A stretch of 64,000 nucleotides of DNA, from positions 47,865-111,864 of the forward strand of contig CDMY01000246.1 of NCBI GenBank assembly GCA_001179505.1, written 5' to 3'. The notes under the pieces are model-generated. The model did not search any database. It worked only from the letters and a program-made list of their open reading frames with translations, and was not told the origin of the DNA. Source of the stretch: Vitrella brassicaformis. Lineage: Eukaryota > Sar > Vitrellaceae. The position numbers and the translations under genes were made by a program. Numbering within the stretch: position 1 is the stretch's first letter; every line of letters begins with the position of its first letter. This document shows positions 1 through 10,980 of this stretch, one piece after another.

Positions 1-3000
1 GGGGATGCGCGGGGAGGGGGGAGGGGAGGGCCTTACTGGGTTGTTTGATGTGTGAGAAATCGCCCATGAAGGACCAGATCTGCTCCAGCGTCAGGCCCTT
101 GTCCTTGTCTGACGTCACACACACACACACACACACAGGTGTCGGTGTGTGCCCACCACGATCGATTGACTTGGTTACTGTACCAGGTCTGAGTAGCCAG
201 GCCGATTGCTCCCTCACTTGGCTGCTGCTGAAGCCCAACAGCACGTAGGGCGGCAGATGTCCCACACGAACACCTGACGGACGGACGGACGGATGGATGG
301 ATGAGTGGATGGATGGATGGATGGATCACATATGGGAGGGAGGGAGGGAGTGTGTGTGTGTGTGTGTGTCGAGCGAGCTTACCCTCCTCGAGTATGCGTT
401 GGATGCGGTCCTTGACGAGGGGCGCTACCGTCACGTGATAGTGGAGTTGTTTGCCGTCCTCGTCTGCACACACATACACACACGAGCGACAGAGTGGGGA
501 CGAATAAATGCATTCGATGAGATGGACGCGCCATCGCCGCCGTCCGCGCACTTACCGGTGAATCTGCCGCGTACGAAGTGGTCGGTGTGCTGCCGATACC
601 GCCGAAGCACTCTGAACCAACACGACAAACACACCACACACATACACACAGAGTCTCTCTCTCTCTCTCTCTCTTGATCCCCGTCAGTGTGTGTGGATGA
701 CGTTGTGTGTGTGTGTGTTTTGTGTTGCATACCGGTTGGACTGCTCGACGAAGGGCCCCCTGACGTACATCTTGAGTGGCGTGACGTCGACGTGCAGAAT
801 GCGCATGCAGTGCTCGGGGTACTCCATGAGGGTGTGGACCAGGCCCAGCTGCCGCTGACCACGGGCAGCGATCCTCTCAAACTCTGATGAGCACCCGACA
901 CACCACACCACACCACACACAAGGGGAGGGAGGGAGGGAGGGCATTGTTGCGCTGTGTGGTGTGGTGTGGTGTGGTGACCTTGTTTGGGGTTCATGATGG
1001 GCTTGCCGGGCTTCTCCATCTCCTACATCGGTCAAACATGCGCCGCCATCGGTCTCATGTCATATGATTCGTGTGATTGGAATGGACCACACCCTTCCCT
1101 TGTGTTATGTTCAGTCAGTGTGGTGTGAAGCCGACCGTCAGGCAGTACAGCTTGACTTTGACCGAGTACGAGGGGCTCAGCAGACACTCTGACACAAACG
1201 ATGGCTCAACCTGACCACACACACAACACACAACACACAACACAACACGTCAATCGCCTGTCCGCCTGGCTTGTCCAAGTGTTGGCTGCACGTACCGCCC
1301 TGGTGCCCTGGAGTATGCCTGCAGGGCAGCACAGCCACACAGACACACACACAGAGAGAGAGAGAGAGAGATCAGGTGTGTGTGTGTGTGGGGCGGTCGG
1401 CGAGAGGGTGACCGACGCGACGCACCGTTAGTAATGAGCACTTGGTACTGAGTGCAGAGGAGGAAGTGAGCACCGGGGGTGTCCTGGCCGCGGCTGCGAC
1501 CCTCACACAACTCCAATGACACACTGACAGCCGCACACGGAGATAGAAAACAAGATCAAAAGTGACTGAGGAAGCATCACATCGTGGTCTCGCCGCACCG
1601 ATGTATGTCATCCAGCCAGCGGTCGTTGGTTATGCTGTCGTACTGGATGGTGGGCAGCCTGCAGCCAGTCCCGTCGAGACGCCCAACACACAAACACAGC
1701 TTGATGCGATGCGATCCAGTGGTGCAGGCCGCGCCTCACGTGGTGTTGTGCTGCAGGATGCCGGCCTTGACGAGTGACGGCGCCACCTTGTCGAGGAAAT
1801 GCGCGCGGCGGCCGGGACACACCAGACTCACACACCAGCTGACCTCCAGCGCCTGATGGATGGATGGATGGCACACCACATACGAAATGACTTCCCGTGT
1901 AGATGTGTAGACGCCCCTTCTTCCTCCGTGTGTATGTTGTGTATGTGTGGAGCGCACCGTGGCGCCCTTGCGTACGCCCCCCTGCCCTCCTCCGAATGCG
2001 CGCGGATCGCTGATCTTCCATGGGTCAGTGATGCGGACGTAGTCGACACGGTTGGCCTCCTCGTGGTCGCATCCAGTGGCGTTGCGCAGCAGCTGCACAC
2101 AACATAGGCAGGGAGGCAGGGCGGGAGGGAGGGAGGGACACACACGCCTTTGTTTGCCTCATGCCACCCACTCACCACCCACAAGTGTGTGTGTGTGTGT
2201 GTGTTTGTGTGGCAGCCTGTGTTAGTCACCTTGGGCGCGTGTGTGAAGTTGATGGCCACGTGCAGGTCGTCATCGTCGGTGGCGTACAGGCGGAGCGACA
2301 CGTGAGCGAATGGCCACTCCATCCGGTAATGTGTGCCCGTGCCCGTCCTGCCCAGCCCACACATAGAGAGGGAGAGTGTGCAGATGTCTCACGGAAAGGT
2401 CGTGTGTGTGTGTGTGGCACTTGAACTCGAGGCGGATTTTGCGATCCGTGAGGCAGAAGAAGAGCCCGGCTGGCCCGTGCTTGACCAGGAGGGCGCCAAA
2501 CGAGTTGACGGTCTGCAATCCAATCAACACATCCAACCAGACAACACACGCACAGGTACGGTACACACATCCGGTGGTGTGGTGTGGTGTGGTGTGGTGT
2601 GGTGTCCATCCCATCTTGGGTTAGGGTACCTCATGCGCCAGTTGGTCCGGTCCCCCCCACTGCCTCTCCACGCCCACCAATGTCTTGTACGTCTCCATGT
2701 GCACCCCAACGCCACTCTCACACACCTGCAGCCAACCAACAACCGCACACATACACAGCCAGCCAGCCAGCACGTTGCCTTCTATGTGTTCCTTGTCCCC
2801 TCCCCTCCCCTCCACCCACGATATTTCCAAAGGAGATGCGATTTCCGAAGATGGCAGCGGTGCGTTTGGGGGGCTTGCCGCGGTCTATCTCCACTGTGAT
2901 GCCACCCTGCCCATTCAGTTTCTCCACCGCCCGACGCGCCGAATCTTCGCTGCACTCACACACACGCGCGCGCGCACCCACACACGGAGAGAGAGAGAGC

Positions 3001-3525
3001 GATGCAACACACCGCACACGACACACCGTCGCATACGGACCTGTAGAAGCAGATCGTCGCTCCCCGGTCGCCCGTGGAGGCCCTGCAGCGAGCCACACAC
3101 ACACACACACACACACACACACCACCACACCGACGGAATGCACTGTTTGTCCATCTCGTTCCCTCTCCTCTCCCATCCCCTCGCTCTCGCTCTCTCTGTG
3201 TGCTTACTCGTCGACCAGGCCGGCGTATTCTTTGCATTTCACGATGAGGTCCCACAAAGACTGACCGGAGTTCCGCACAAACACCGTGCCAGACGTCTGT
3301 TCCACACCCTGCACTCACACCACACACACAACGCGGGAACAGAACACACTCACACACATGACTGACATGGTGCAGTGCATGTCAGTCACTGTGTGTGAAT
3401 ATGTAAGTCCCCACCTCTCGTCGAGGCTTCGTGCCGTAGCACTGGTGGTCATCTGGCCTTATCCCCACACCGTTGATGTCGCAGGACTTCAGCTCCGACT
3501 TCTCGGCGGAGGACGCCATGGCCAT
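1..3525 (-). CDS. RNA-dependent RNA polymerase (RDR, RNA-silencing type), N-terminal part, cut by window edge
   Basis: Multi-exon gene starting at the ATG at 3525 (a second ATG follows two codons later) and running off base 1. After a short N-terminus there is an RRM-like stretch (about 3300-2830: GTVFVRNS, then ATICFYS and ARRAVEKLNG). A head region follows, with CLTDRKIRLEF (about 2430-2490) and VDYVRITDPW (about 2040). The part near the left edge gives the family: NRVLRRYRQHTDHFVRGRF (about 560-740), VLLGFSSSQVREQSAWLL (about 200-260) and IWSFMGDFSHI (about 50-90). These match the conserved block before the catalytic domain of eukaryotic RDRs, which make double-stranded RNA from single-stranded RNA for Dicer/Argonaute silencing. 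The catalytic DxDGD loop would lie beyond the left edge and cannot be checked. The gene is divergent from the carrier gene at 4045. Exon borders are approximate, but the family call is firm. Confidence 0.85.
112..137. repeat. (AC)n microsatellite in RDR intron
   Basis: About 26 bp of AC repeats. Read on the coding (minus) strand it is a (TG) tract just upstream of the splice acceptor. Confidence 0.9.
277..335. repeat. (GGAC/GGAT)n tetranucleotide repeat
   Basis: Tandem ggac then ggat units within an RDR intron. Confidence 0.85.
3093..3122. repeat. (CA)n microsatellite in RDR intron
   Basis: About 30 bp of CA repeats; a (TG) tract before the acceptor on the coding strand. Confidence 0.9.
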
Positions 3526-4044
3526 GGGTAGCCCAGGGTGAGTGGAAGGGCGAAGCTGTCAGTTGGCCTGCTCTCTGGCTGACAGGCTTATCAGCCGCCG
3601 CATGCACGCAGATCTCTCATCTCATCTGCGCCGTCCTGCTGCGGCGGCACACGCGCGACTGGCTGCGGGTGTTCTGCGGTCCTGTTGCTGCACACTGCGC
3701 CAAATGCTGTTCTCGGGCATACGCTGCCCTTCAACGTGGCGAAAGCAGCGAAAAGACGGCAAAAAACAGGCGACGAGGTCAGATCGACTGCGAGCTTAAA
3801 TTAGAAAGAGACCATTTCGTTTGAGTTCAACGAAAGCCGAGTGCAATCTTGCCAACGCTGAGGAGAGAGGTCGTGCTGTCGTCGTCTATGAAGCGCCTCT
3901 GAGATCTTCTCCTCCTGTGTGTTATTCGATGACGGGACCGCCCTGCCCAAGATCAGCAGCAACAGCCTGTGCAAGAGCGGCACGACGAGCCGCCGCGTGA
4001 GGTCTTATCTTACCTCATATAATCTCAGCTCAGCCGAGCCGCTG
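3526..4044. promoter_or_regulatory. Divergent intergenic region between RDR and carrier genes
   Basis: About 520 bp between two ATGs facing away from each other. It must hold both 5' UTRs and probably both promoters. It lacks the CA/TG microsatellites that fill the introns. No TATA box or other motif stands out by eye. Confidence 0.4.
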
Positions 4045-6359
4045 ATGAGGAGTGGGGTTGTGTTGCTGCTCCATGCTGCTGTCAACGCGGCCCTCGTGTG
4101 CAGCCGGAGAGCCCCGTCCCCCCACCATGCCATCAACCACCCATCGCCGCGACGAGTCACTCAGAGAAGGAGCGACCACCCGCCACTGCCGACAGCATCA
4201 TCAGCCGCACCAGCGCTATCCCTATCGCGAGCAGCAGCGGCCTTCGTCTCCCCCCTCAATGTGCGTCATCCCCCCCTCTCGCCACCGGGACCTCCAAGAG
4301 ACTTCCGGTGCGCTGACGAACTCTCGCCCTGTCTGCCCTCTGCAACAGCAACGCCTTCGACGCACACACGACTGCCCTGCACCCCCCATCGTCCCCGGCC
4401 ATCCCTCTCTCGCCCCCAGCGCCCACCCGATGGCCAGCGCGGCTCGTCCAGGTGGCCGCTCACGAGGCTGTCGCACACGTTTCGCCACCTGGATCGAAGA
4501 AAAGACGCCGCGTGGCAGCGGCTTCCTTCACGAGAGGTGCTGGTGACGTATGCGCTTCATGCGCTCAGGGGTCTGTCGGTGCTGGCGGTCATCGGGCTGC
4601 TCGTCATGGGCGGGGCCGCGGCTTTCGCGGCAGGACCCGCAGCCCCACCCAAACCACTGGCCTTTGGCAAAGGTAAGGCACACACGCGGCGGATACGACT
4701 GCACACCACACGGACTGGCCAGTACATCACCACATCGTGATTTATGTGTTGTGTGTGGCTCACAGTGTTGGACGCGAATATGTCGCCCGTGACGACCATG
4801 AGTCCCAGTGAGTTCGTGCGGTTCGCTGCGGCCGGCGCCATGTGCTGCGGCATGACTCACCTGGCTGTCGTCCCCATCGATGTCGTCAAGACCAGCGCAC
4901 AAGCCAACCCCAAGAAATACAACAAGTGTGTTCGCTACGCTCACAAGTCAGTCGGAAGACGGGCACATTGTGGGGTGTGTGGGGTGTGTGTGTGTGTAGG
5001 GGCTGGCACGGGAACACGGCGATGCTGTTAGATGAGTTCGGTCCGAGTGTGCTGATGCGAGGGGCGGTGCCGACGCTGACGGGGTATTCGATCCAGGGGA
5101 TATTCAAGTTCGGCGGCAACGAGCTCATCAAGAGGCTGCTCATCGGTGAGGGTGAGAGGAGGAGCCAGGCCAAAGCAATGCAGGCCAAGGCTTCGGTGGT
5201 GGGGGATGTATGCGACCAAAGATGCGTTCGGTCTTCCCTCTCTCCTTGCTTGTATTGTACGCCTGTCCTGTGTGTGTCAGGTGCGTTTGGGATGGAGTGG
5301 GCGTGTGGGCATCGCTTCCTCCTCGTGCTCATGGCATCATTCCTAGCCGAGGTAGGTGAAACAACACCACACGCAGAGCAGGACAGGAGCAGCATGGACA
5401 CCCTGATTTCTCTGTCTGTCTGTCTGTGTGGTGCCATTAGGTGGTAGCTGATCTGTTCCTGTGTCCGTTCGAGGCGACCAGGATCCGCATGGTGGCCGAC
5501 CGCACAATGCCCAGAAACCAAGTCGAAGTCCTCGGCAAAATCGTCCAACAGGTGAGTGACCGGACACACCAGCCAGGGTGGACACACCAGCAGACAGGGT
5601 GCATTGTCATTATCATGTGGTGGCCGGTGGGTCAGGAGGGTATCTTGGCGCCCTGGAAGGGTCTCGTCCCCCTGATGTGCCGACAGCTCCCCTACACCAT
5701 GGCCAAATTCGCCACACAAGTAAGCTGAGCCACTCACTCGTGGCGTGGCGGAGAGGAGGTCACTCCTCTCCTCTCCTCTCCTGTCCTGCATGATATTCTT
5801 TTCCCCTTCTTCGCGCTCCATGTCCCTCCCTTTGTGTGTGCACCCGTGTCAGGATTACCTCCAAAAGACGGCCTACCTGTCCTTCTCCTTCCTGACGCCC
5901 CCCAACCTATGGATCTCGGTCGGCAGCGGAGTGGTCGGGGGCATCATGGCAGGTGCGACACCAGTACAATAAATGGGTCGACCTGAGAGATGCGTGTGGT
6001 GTGTTCTGTTCTGTTCGTGTGCAGCGATAGTGTCCCAGCCGGCCGACACGGTGCTGTCGACAGAGCTCAAGAAGGAGGGCCGCTCGCTCAACAAGGCCAT
6101 CAAGAGCATCTACACCTACAAGGGACTGCCGGGATTCTTCACAGGCGCGCACATCAAACCAGCACCACAGCATAAACACGATAGACGTCTCTGCGTGTGT
6201 GAGGTGAGATAGATGTGTTTGGCTGGTGTGTGTCTCACTCACTCAGGTCTGAAGGAGCGGAGTGTGATGGACGCCATCATTGCGGGGGGGCAGTTCTTCA
6301 TTTACGACTCGCTCAAGATCCTGTTGAAGATCGCACCCAAGGACATCGTCGCCAGATGA
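4045..6359 (+). CDS. Mitochondrial-carrier-family protein, phosphate-carrier-like, with plastid-style leader
   Basis: Nine exons by eye: 4045-4672, 4766-4925, 5000-5145, 5281-5352, 5441-5551, 5636-5719, 5853-5952, 6025-about 6143, 6247-6359. The body has three carrier repeats with signatures PIDVVKT, PFEATRIR and QPADTVLS. The first repeat (GAMCCGMTHLAVVPIDVVKT, then NPKKYNK) and GYSIQGIFKFGGNE resemble SLC25A3/PHC phosphate carriers, which import phosphate with protons across the inner mitochondrial membrane. Exon 1 adds about 200 residues not found in ordinary carriers: a hydrophobic start (MRSGVVLLLHAAVNAALVCS), a Ser/Pro/Arg-rich stretch containing AAAAFVSPL, and a second hydrophobic segment ending GGAAAFAAG just before the carrier domain. 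This looks like a bipartite plastid leader, so a plastid envelope phosphate transporter is possible. The carrier family is sure. Substrate and location are inferred. Intron 8 seems to use a GC donor. Confidence 0.85.
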
Positions 6360-7964
6360 GACAAAGAACAAGAGAGAGGCGGAGCGGGAGAGACGCAGAG
6401 CGGTGTCTGTACAGTCAGAGAGGCCATGCATGTGATGGTATGGGGTGTGCGAGTGCAGTGGGCGGCGATCGGTTCACGTCACGTCACCCCATGTGGTGCT
6501 CACTGCACTGCTGGGAGGATCGGATCGCTGGATGGACTTATTTTTATCCCACACGGCGCATCCGAGGAAGCGCCGGTGGTTTCATTCATGTGCTCGCCTA
6601 GACGGTCCCATACACTCACGCACGCACACACACATTCCCGTGCACATGACATGAATGAGACGTCTACCCATGCCTGGCCTGGTTGCGGCCTTTTGCCGGC
6701 CTATGCACACGTGACGTGTACCCACCCATCGTCAGTCAGTGTCTTCCTGTCTGTCTGTCTGTCTGCCTTCTTGTCTGCCTGTCTGTCTTGGATTTTGCAT
6801 CCTTATCGCCACCCACCTTGTGCGTGTACAGTCCCCCGAGCCACCACTTTTTCTCGCCCGCCTTGCCTCCCATACTGACATACAAACAAACCTCTCGGCC
6901 TCTCTACCTCTATCGGTCTCTGTCTCCTTTCTTCTCTCCTCTTCCCCTTTGTAGTTGTCTGTCTGTCTGTCTGTCTGTCTGTGGGTGAGTGGGGGCGCTC
7001 TGTGTGAGGCCTCTGTACAGACCAGACGAGGGGGGGGGGAGGGAGGGCAGTGATGCGATGCTATGCGGCGACCCAACACGAGTAAGTACGCTTGTGTAGA
7101 GCTTGGGATGGGAGGGCAGATGAGATGGCCGGACAAGTGAGGCTAGTCAGTGAAGTGATCCGCTCGTTCCTGTAGTCCTTCACTCACTGACAGACAGACA
7201 GACAGACAGGCAGGCAGACTAGGTAGGTGCGTACGAACGTGAATGCGGCTCGGCATATCCAAGGGTCCACACACGATGCGATGGATGCATGGGTGTGATA
7301 TCGGTACCTGGTGGCTGGTGGGGCTCGGGAACGGAGCGACTCATTCACCTTTGGCTGAGAAGGGGTGGGTGGGATGGCTGTGGCTGGCTGGCTGGTTGGG
7401 TGAGAGATGAGATGGAGATGAACTCACAGCCGTTGTAGAGTGAGATAGCCTGTGGTTGGTGTGGTGTGATGTAAGGCTGATTCGCCTTGATTGGTTCATG
7501 CCTGAAGCATTCGTGTCAACGTAAGACAATTCGGTTTACGTGGCCTGGCGTGGCGGTGGTGTGAATGTCTCTCTCGTCAATTAGTTCCCTATATCTGCCT
7601 CTCTGGCAGGCTGCTCATTGCTGTCGGGACTATACACAGATTTATATAATAGTCACCACACACACACACACACACAGGTCCGTCGCGACAGCATGACACA
7701 GCACAACACATGGAGCACCACACAATGCCATCAATGCAGTCTCACGATGGGGGTCCGGTCCAAGGACACCACACCACCTACTCGTACCTACCGTGCCGAC
7801 CAACGAAACAAACGGACGTACACACCCGTCTGTCTTATCACATCAACCAGCCCATGTTTTCTCTCTCTCACACGTACCCTACACCACACCACACGGCGAA
7901 AAACTGCCGATCCAATCCAACACCCATCTCACCCTCTCTTCTCTCCCCCTCTCTGTCTAGTCTA
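6360..7964. other. Convergent intergenic region, no gene seen
   Basis: 1.6 kb between the 3' ends of the carrier (plus) and the orphan membrane protein (minus). It holds low-complexity tracts: CTGT repeats near 6747-6785 and 6957-6982, a poly-G run near 7029, CAGA repeats near 7190-7210 and a CA tract at about 7655-7677. Open frames here are composed of these repeats and show no protein-like pattern. Confidence 0.6.
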
Positions 7965-9281
7965 CTAGACATGACCGTGATAGCTGATAGGGCTCGGCGG
8001 CCGGTAGTTGTCTTCCCTGGAGCCAATCTCTACAGAGCTCTTGGCGCGCCCCACATGCGTCGATAAGCCCATCCGCATCTGCTGCTGCACGGGGTGGTGT
8101 CGAGCCGGATACGGCGCCATGGTCGCCATCCTCGGCGGCGGGTCGATCAAGGGCGGGTAGGTGGTGATGTCCGGCGGCCCTGCGCCCATGGGGGACGTCC
8201 GGCGAAACACAGCAGGAGGGGGAGGGTGCCGCCGCAGGCACCGCCAGCACAAGTAACACCCCACCAGGTTGACGGTCACCAGCGCTATAACCACCACGCC
8301 AAAGGCCATCAGCAGGTCGTGCCACTTCTGCCAGAAGGGCCGATGGTGCGGTGCAGGGGTGGGCTCGGGCGGCTCGGGCGCATTGTGCTGTGCCGGGCCA
8401 TCCCCGTCAGGTGCCAGCTGTGGACTGGTCACGTTGGCCGTGTGTGGGGGTCGGCTGCCCGCCCGCTTCCCAGGTGGCTGGGGGAATGGGGGGAGGGGCT
8501 CGGTGGGCAGGGCGTGGTGAGAGAGAGGGGAGAAAGCGGCGACGGTCTGGTTCGCTGAGGGCGGCGCAGCGCTGCCCTTCTTGGCCTCCTTCCTCTCGTT
8601 CGCCTCGCTCTGTCTGGCGGTCTTCTCCGTCGTCGAGTAGTGGACGAACTCCCGCCGCGCATCGGTGAGCTGCAAAAACAGGTGCACCTGCACCAGCCGG
8701 TTGGTCATGGACCGCACCACCAGATAAAAGATGTCGTCGCTCATGTCGGATGCGTCGAAGTCCACCCGCTTCTCGCACCTCCGCACCCCCACACTCATCC
8801 CCGGCAGCACCATGCCGCACGAGCCGTCATCGAGATACGAGAAGACCTCCCCCTCTCTCGCCAACCTGTAGTCGGGCTCGCGCATCAGAAACGCCTGGAT
8901 GCTGTCATAGCGGTCGGCGAGCACCTCGAAGGACAGGGACGTCGCTGTCGTGCCGCGACCGGCTGTGTGGGCGAAGAAGCTCATCCATCCAACGTCGCCT
9001 GTGTGCCGCAGTGCGAGTGTGGTGGAGCACTTGATGAGGGCGCCCGGCCGAGGGCATCGCACGGGCACCTGCCGCTTGAAGAAGGGCTTGGCAGATGCCG
9101 TGTGGACGAGAAGGTGGACCAGCAGCCGGGCAAGGACGGAGGATGGCCGTGAAGGTCGTCGATTTGCAGCCGTTTCTGGTGATGAACATGGCGATGGCAC
9201 ATGGTCAGACGGTCCTGTGCAATCACCAGCAGGCTCCTCCATCTTCGTGGTGCCAGCCATGTCGGTCTGCACTGCATCCAT
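7965..9281 (-). CDS. Orphan single-pass membrane protein
   Basis: Uninterrupted frame of 438 codons read from the ATG at 9281; a GTG two codons upstream is not a likely start. I do not recognise the family. Residues about 45-65 contain a hydrophobic stretch ending HTASA that looks like a signal peptide with a cleavage site, oddly far from the chosen start, so the true start may be an unseen upstream exon or a later ATG. Residues about 65-215 form a folded-looking domain with several Cys, presumably lumenal. A Pro/Ala/Glu-rich linker follows. One clear membrane segment lies at about residue 345 (MAFGVVVIALVTVNLVGCYL), followed by a Cys/Arg-rich then Pro-rich cytosolic-type tail. This suggests a type I membrane protein. 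It is divergent from the RidA gene about 146 bp away. Confidence 0.7.
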   Translation of the reverse strand: MDAVQTDMAGTTKMEEPAGDCTGPSDHVPSPCSSPETAANRRPSRPSSVLARLLVHLLVHTASAKPFFKRQVPVRCPRPGALIKCSTTLALRHTGDVGWMSFFAHTAGRGTTATSLSFEVLADRYDSIQAFLMREPDYRLAREGEVFSYLDDGSCGMVLPGMSVGVRRCEKRVDFDASDMSDDIFYLVVRSMTNRLVQVHLFLQLTDARREFVHYSTTEKTARQSEANERKEAKKGSAAPPSANQTVAAFSPLSHHALPTEPLPPFPQPPGKRAGSRPPHTANVTSPQLAPDGDGPAQHNAPEPPEPTPAPHHRPFWQKWHDLLMAFGVVVIALVTVNLVGCYLCWRCLRRHPPPPAVFRRTSPMGAGPPDITTYPPLIDPPPRMATMAPYPARHHPVQQQMRMGLSTHVGRAKSSVEIGSREDNYRPPSPISYHGHV

Positions 9282-9427
9282 CTGCACTTCTTGATTCCCC
9301 CAGATCTGTCCTCAACAGCATCAGGTGAGCGCCGTGTGACTGGGATCAGCTTAGGAAAGGGAACGGCTCGAGGTTGAAGCAAAGCTCGCGCGACCCGAAA
9401 AGCCGCTGAGAGGCATTCGACGTGTTG
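9282..9427. promoter_or_regulatory. Short divergent promoter region
   Basis: About 146 bp separates the orphan membrane protein start (minus) from the RidA start (plus). A shared bidirectional promoter is likely from spacing alone. No motif was identified. Confidence 0.35.
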
Positions 9428-10241
9428 ATGCGCTGCGCAGCATCGATCTTCGTCGTCCTTGTGCTTTCTGTCCTCGCCTGTGGTCCCGGGTGTTGCATGT
9501 CAGCTGTCCTTCGCGGCGCAGGCAAGAAGATGCGCGAGGTGATCAAGACGGCCAACGCCCCAGCGGCCATGGGTCCCTACAGTCAGGCCATCAAGGCCAA
9601 CGGCATGCTTTTCTTGGCGGGCCAGCTGGGCGTCAAACCTGACACGGCAGACTACGAAAGCACCACTGACGTCAAAGTGCAGGTGTGCAGCAGCGCCGCA
9701 CAGCCACTCAGGCAGATCAGATCTGACGTTGAGTTGACGAGCGCATTCCTTTGTGTGTGTGTACTGTAGGCCAAACAAGCGTTTGAGAACATGAAGGTCC
9801 GTGCGCTGAGATGCTGAGAGAGAGGATGGCCTGGCCACATGCATTTAGTGCAGTGCAGTGCATTGGCAAAGAAAGCATCATGATGCGATGCGTGCGTGTG
9901 GAACTCCCTCTCCCTGTCGTTGCTGTTGGTGTGCAGGCGGTGCTGGAGGCGGGTGGCTCAGATCTGGAACACGTCGTCAAGACCACCGTCCTCCTCACGG
10001 TGAGGCAGGCAGCACGGCACAGCCAGGCTGATAGCTCAGCCGACACACACACACACCCCTGCATCCACCCATCCATCTTTGCAACGTGCAGGACATGAAG
10101 GATTTCGTGGCCTTGAATGAGGTGTACTCGAGCTTCTTTCCGCCCGACAAGGCTCCCCCCGCCCGCACCTGCTATGCCACCAAAGAGCTGCCAAAGAAGG
10201 CACTCGTCGAGGTCGAGGCCATTGCAGTGCTCAAGGAGTGA
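9428..10241 (+). CDS. RidA/YjgF family enamine/imine deaminase with N-terminal signal peptide
   Basis: Four exons: 9428-9682, 9770-9796, 9937-9999, 10092-10241. The mature part is a typical RidA of about 125 residues: GPYSQAIKANG, FLAGQLG, VVKTTVLLTD, then ARTCYATKELPKKALVEVEAIA, which holds the conserved Arg and Glu of the active site. Family members hydrolyse the reactive 2-aminoacrylate and related enamines released by PLP enzymes such as threonine dehydratase. The ATG at 9428 adds about 35 residues with a strong hydrophobic core (ASIFVVLVLSVLACGPGCC) that reads as an ER signal peptide. In an alga with a complex plastid this would fit plastid import, matching plant RidA in chloroplasts. 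A start at the later ATG (KKMREVIKTANAP) would give a cytosolic form. Family call is very secure; location is inferred. Confidence 0.9.
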
Positions 10242-10980
10242 ACAGGAAGCTGCTCCACTGGGTTGGGTCAGGTCTTTTGATTGCTGAAGCTGGACAGGCA
10301 GACAAGGTGCGCGTGTAAGTGTGATGTATGTCGTTGCCGGTGATGATGGGCGTTGCGGTTGGCTGCGGGACATACGCAAAACGAGCCACCTCTCGACTTG
10401 CTGCTGTCTCTCTCCCAAGCGCGACGGCCACTACCAGCGGCAGGCAGCATCCTGCGTGATGAGTTGATGTGGGAGACTGCTCGGATGGATGTTTGATGCT
10501 CGTGTCTTGCCATTGTGGGCGCCTTTTTTGGCCAGCGGGGCGGATGACGCACATGAGGCTTTCTGGGTTCGTCCTCATCTGTGTGCCTGCCAGCTGTTGG
10601 GCTGTGTCATTATTGCGTCACTGACAGACTACACGCGTGTGTATCTTATGTTGAGAACCGTTTGACACACGGTGCGGTGCGTTCAGCCATCCACGTCGAT
10701 TCATGGACCAATACGCTACGCTCTCACACACATCAGATCACCACATAGGCGAGGCAGCTCTTCACAGCGCGACATCTGTCATGTGCCGACCGCACCCACG
10801 CGCCTGCACCCGTCTGTCTGTGCATTGGCGGGCCGTGCTCCATTCCATTGGAATGGAGGGCCAGGCCAGGCCAGGCCAGGCCAGATCAAGACAAATGGCC
10901 CGCCACCCGGTCCATGCGTCTTGGCTGACTTCACTTCATTAGCAGACCACAAGGGGTCCCGATCCCATCGGCTGGCTATG
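10242..10980. other. Convergent intergenic region, no gene seen
   Basis: About 740 bp between the 3' ends of RidA and PsbP. It has a short GGCCA-type repeat near 10860-10885. I see no coding pattern. Confidence 0.55.

Noticed and set aside
288-335. Regularly spaced short repeats that might suggest a CRISPR array
   Set aside because: They are simple tandem tetranucleotides without unique spacers, in a eukaryotic intron.
33-551. Open frames rich in THTHTH, CVCVCV or LSLSLS
   Set aside because: They are translations of CA/TG and GA microsatellites in introns, not proteins.
3919-4044. Extension of the carrier frame upstream to 3919
   Set aside because: The upstream codon is GTG; the first ATG (4045) begins a good signal-peptide-like segment.
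8640-9152. Plus-strand frame of 170 codons opposite the orphan membrane protein
   Set aside because: GC-rich shadow of the minus-strand gene; it has no splice context and no recognisable domain.
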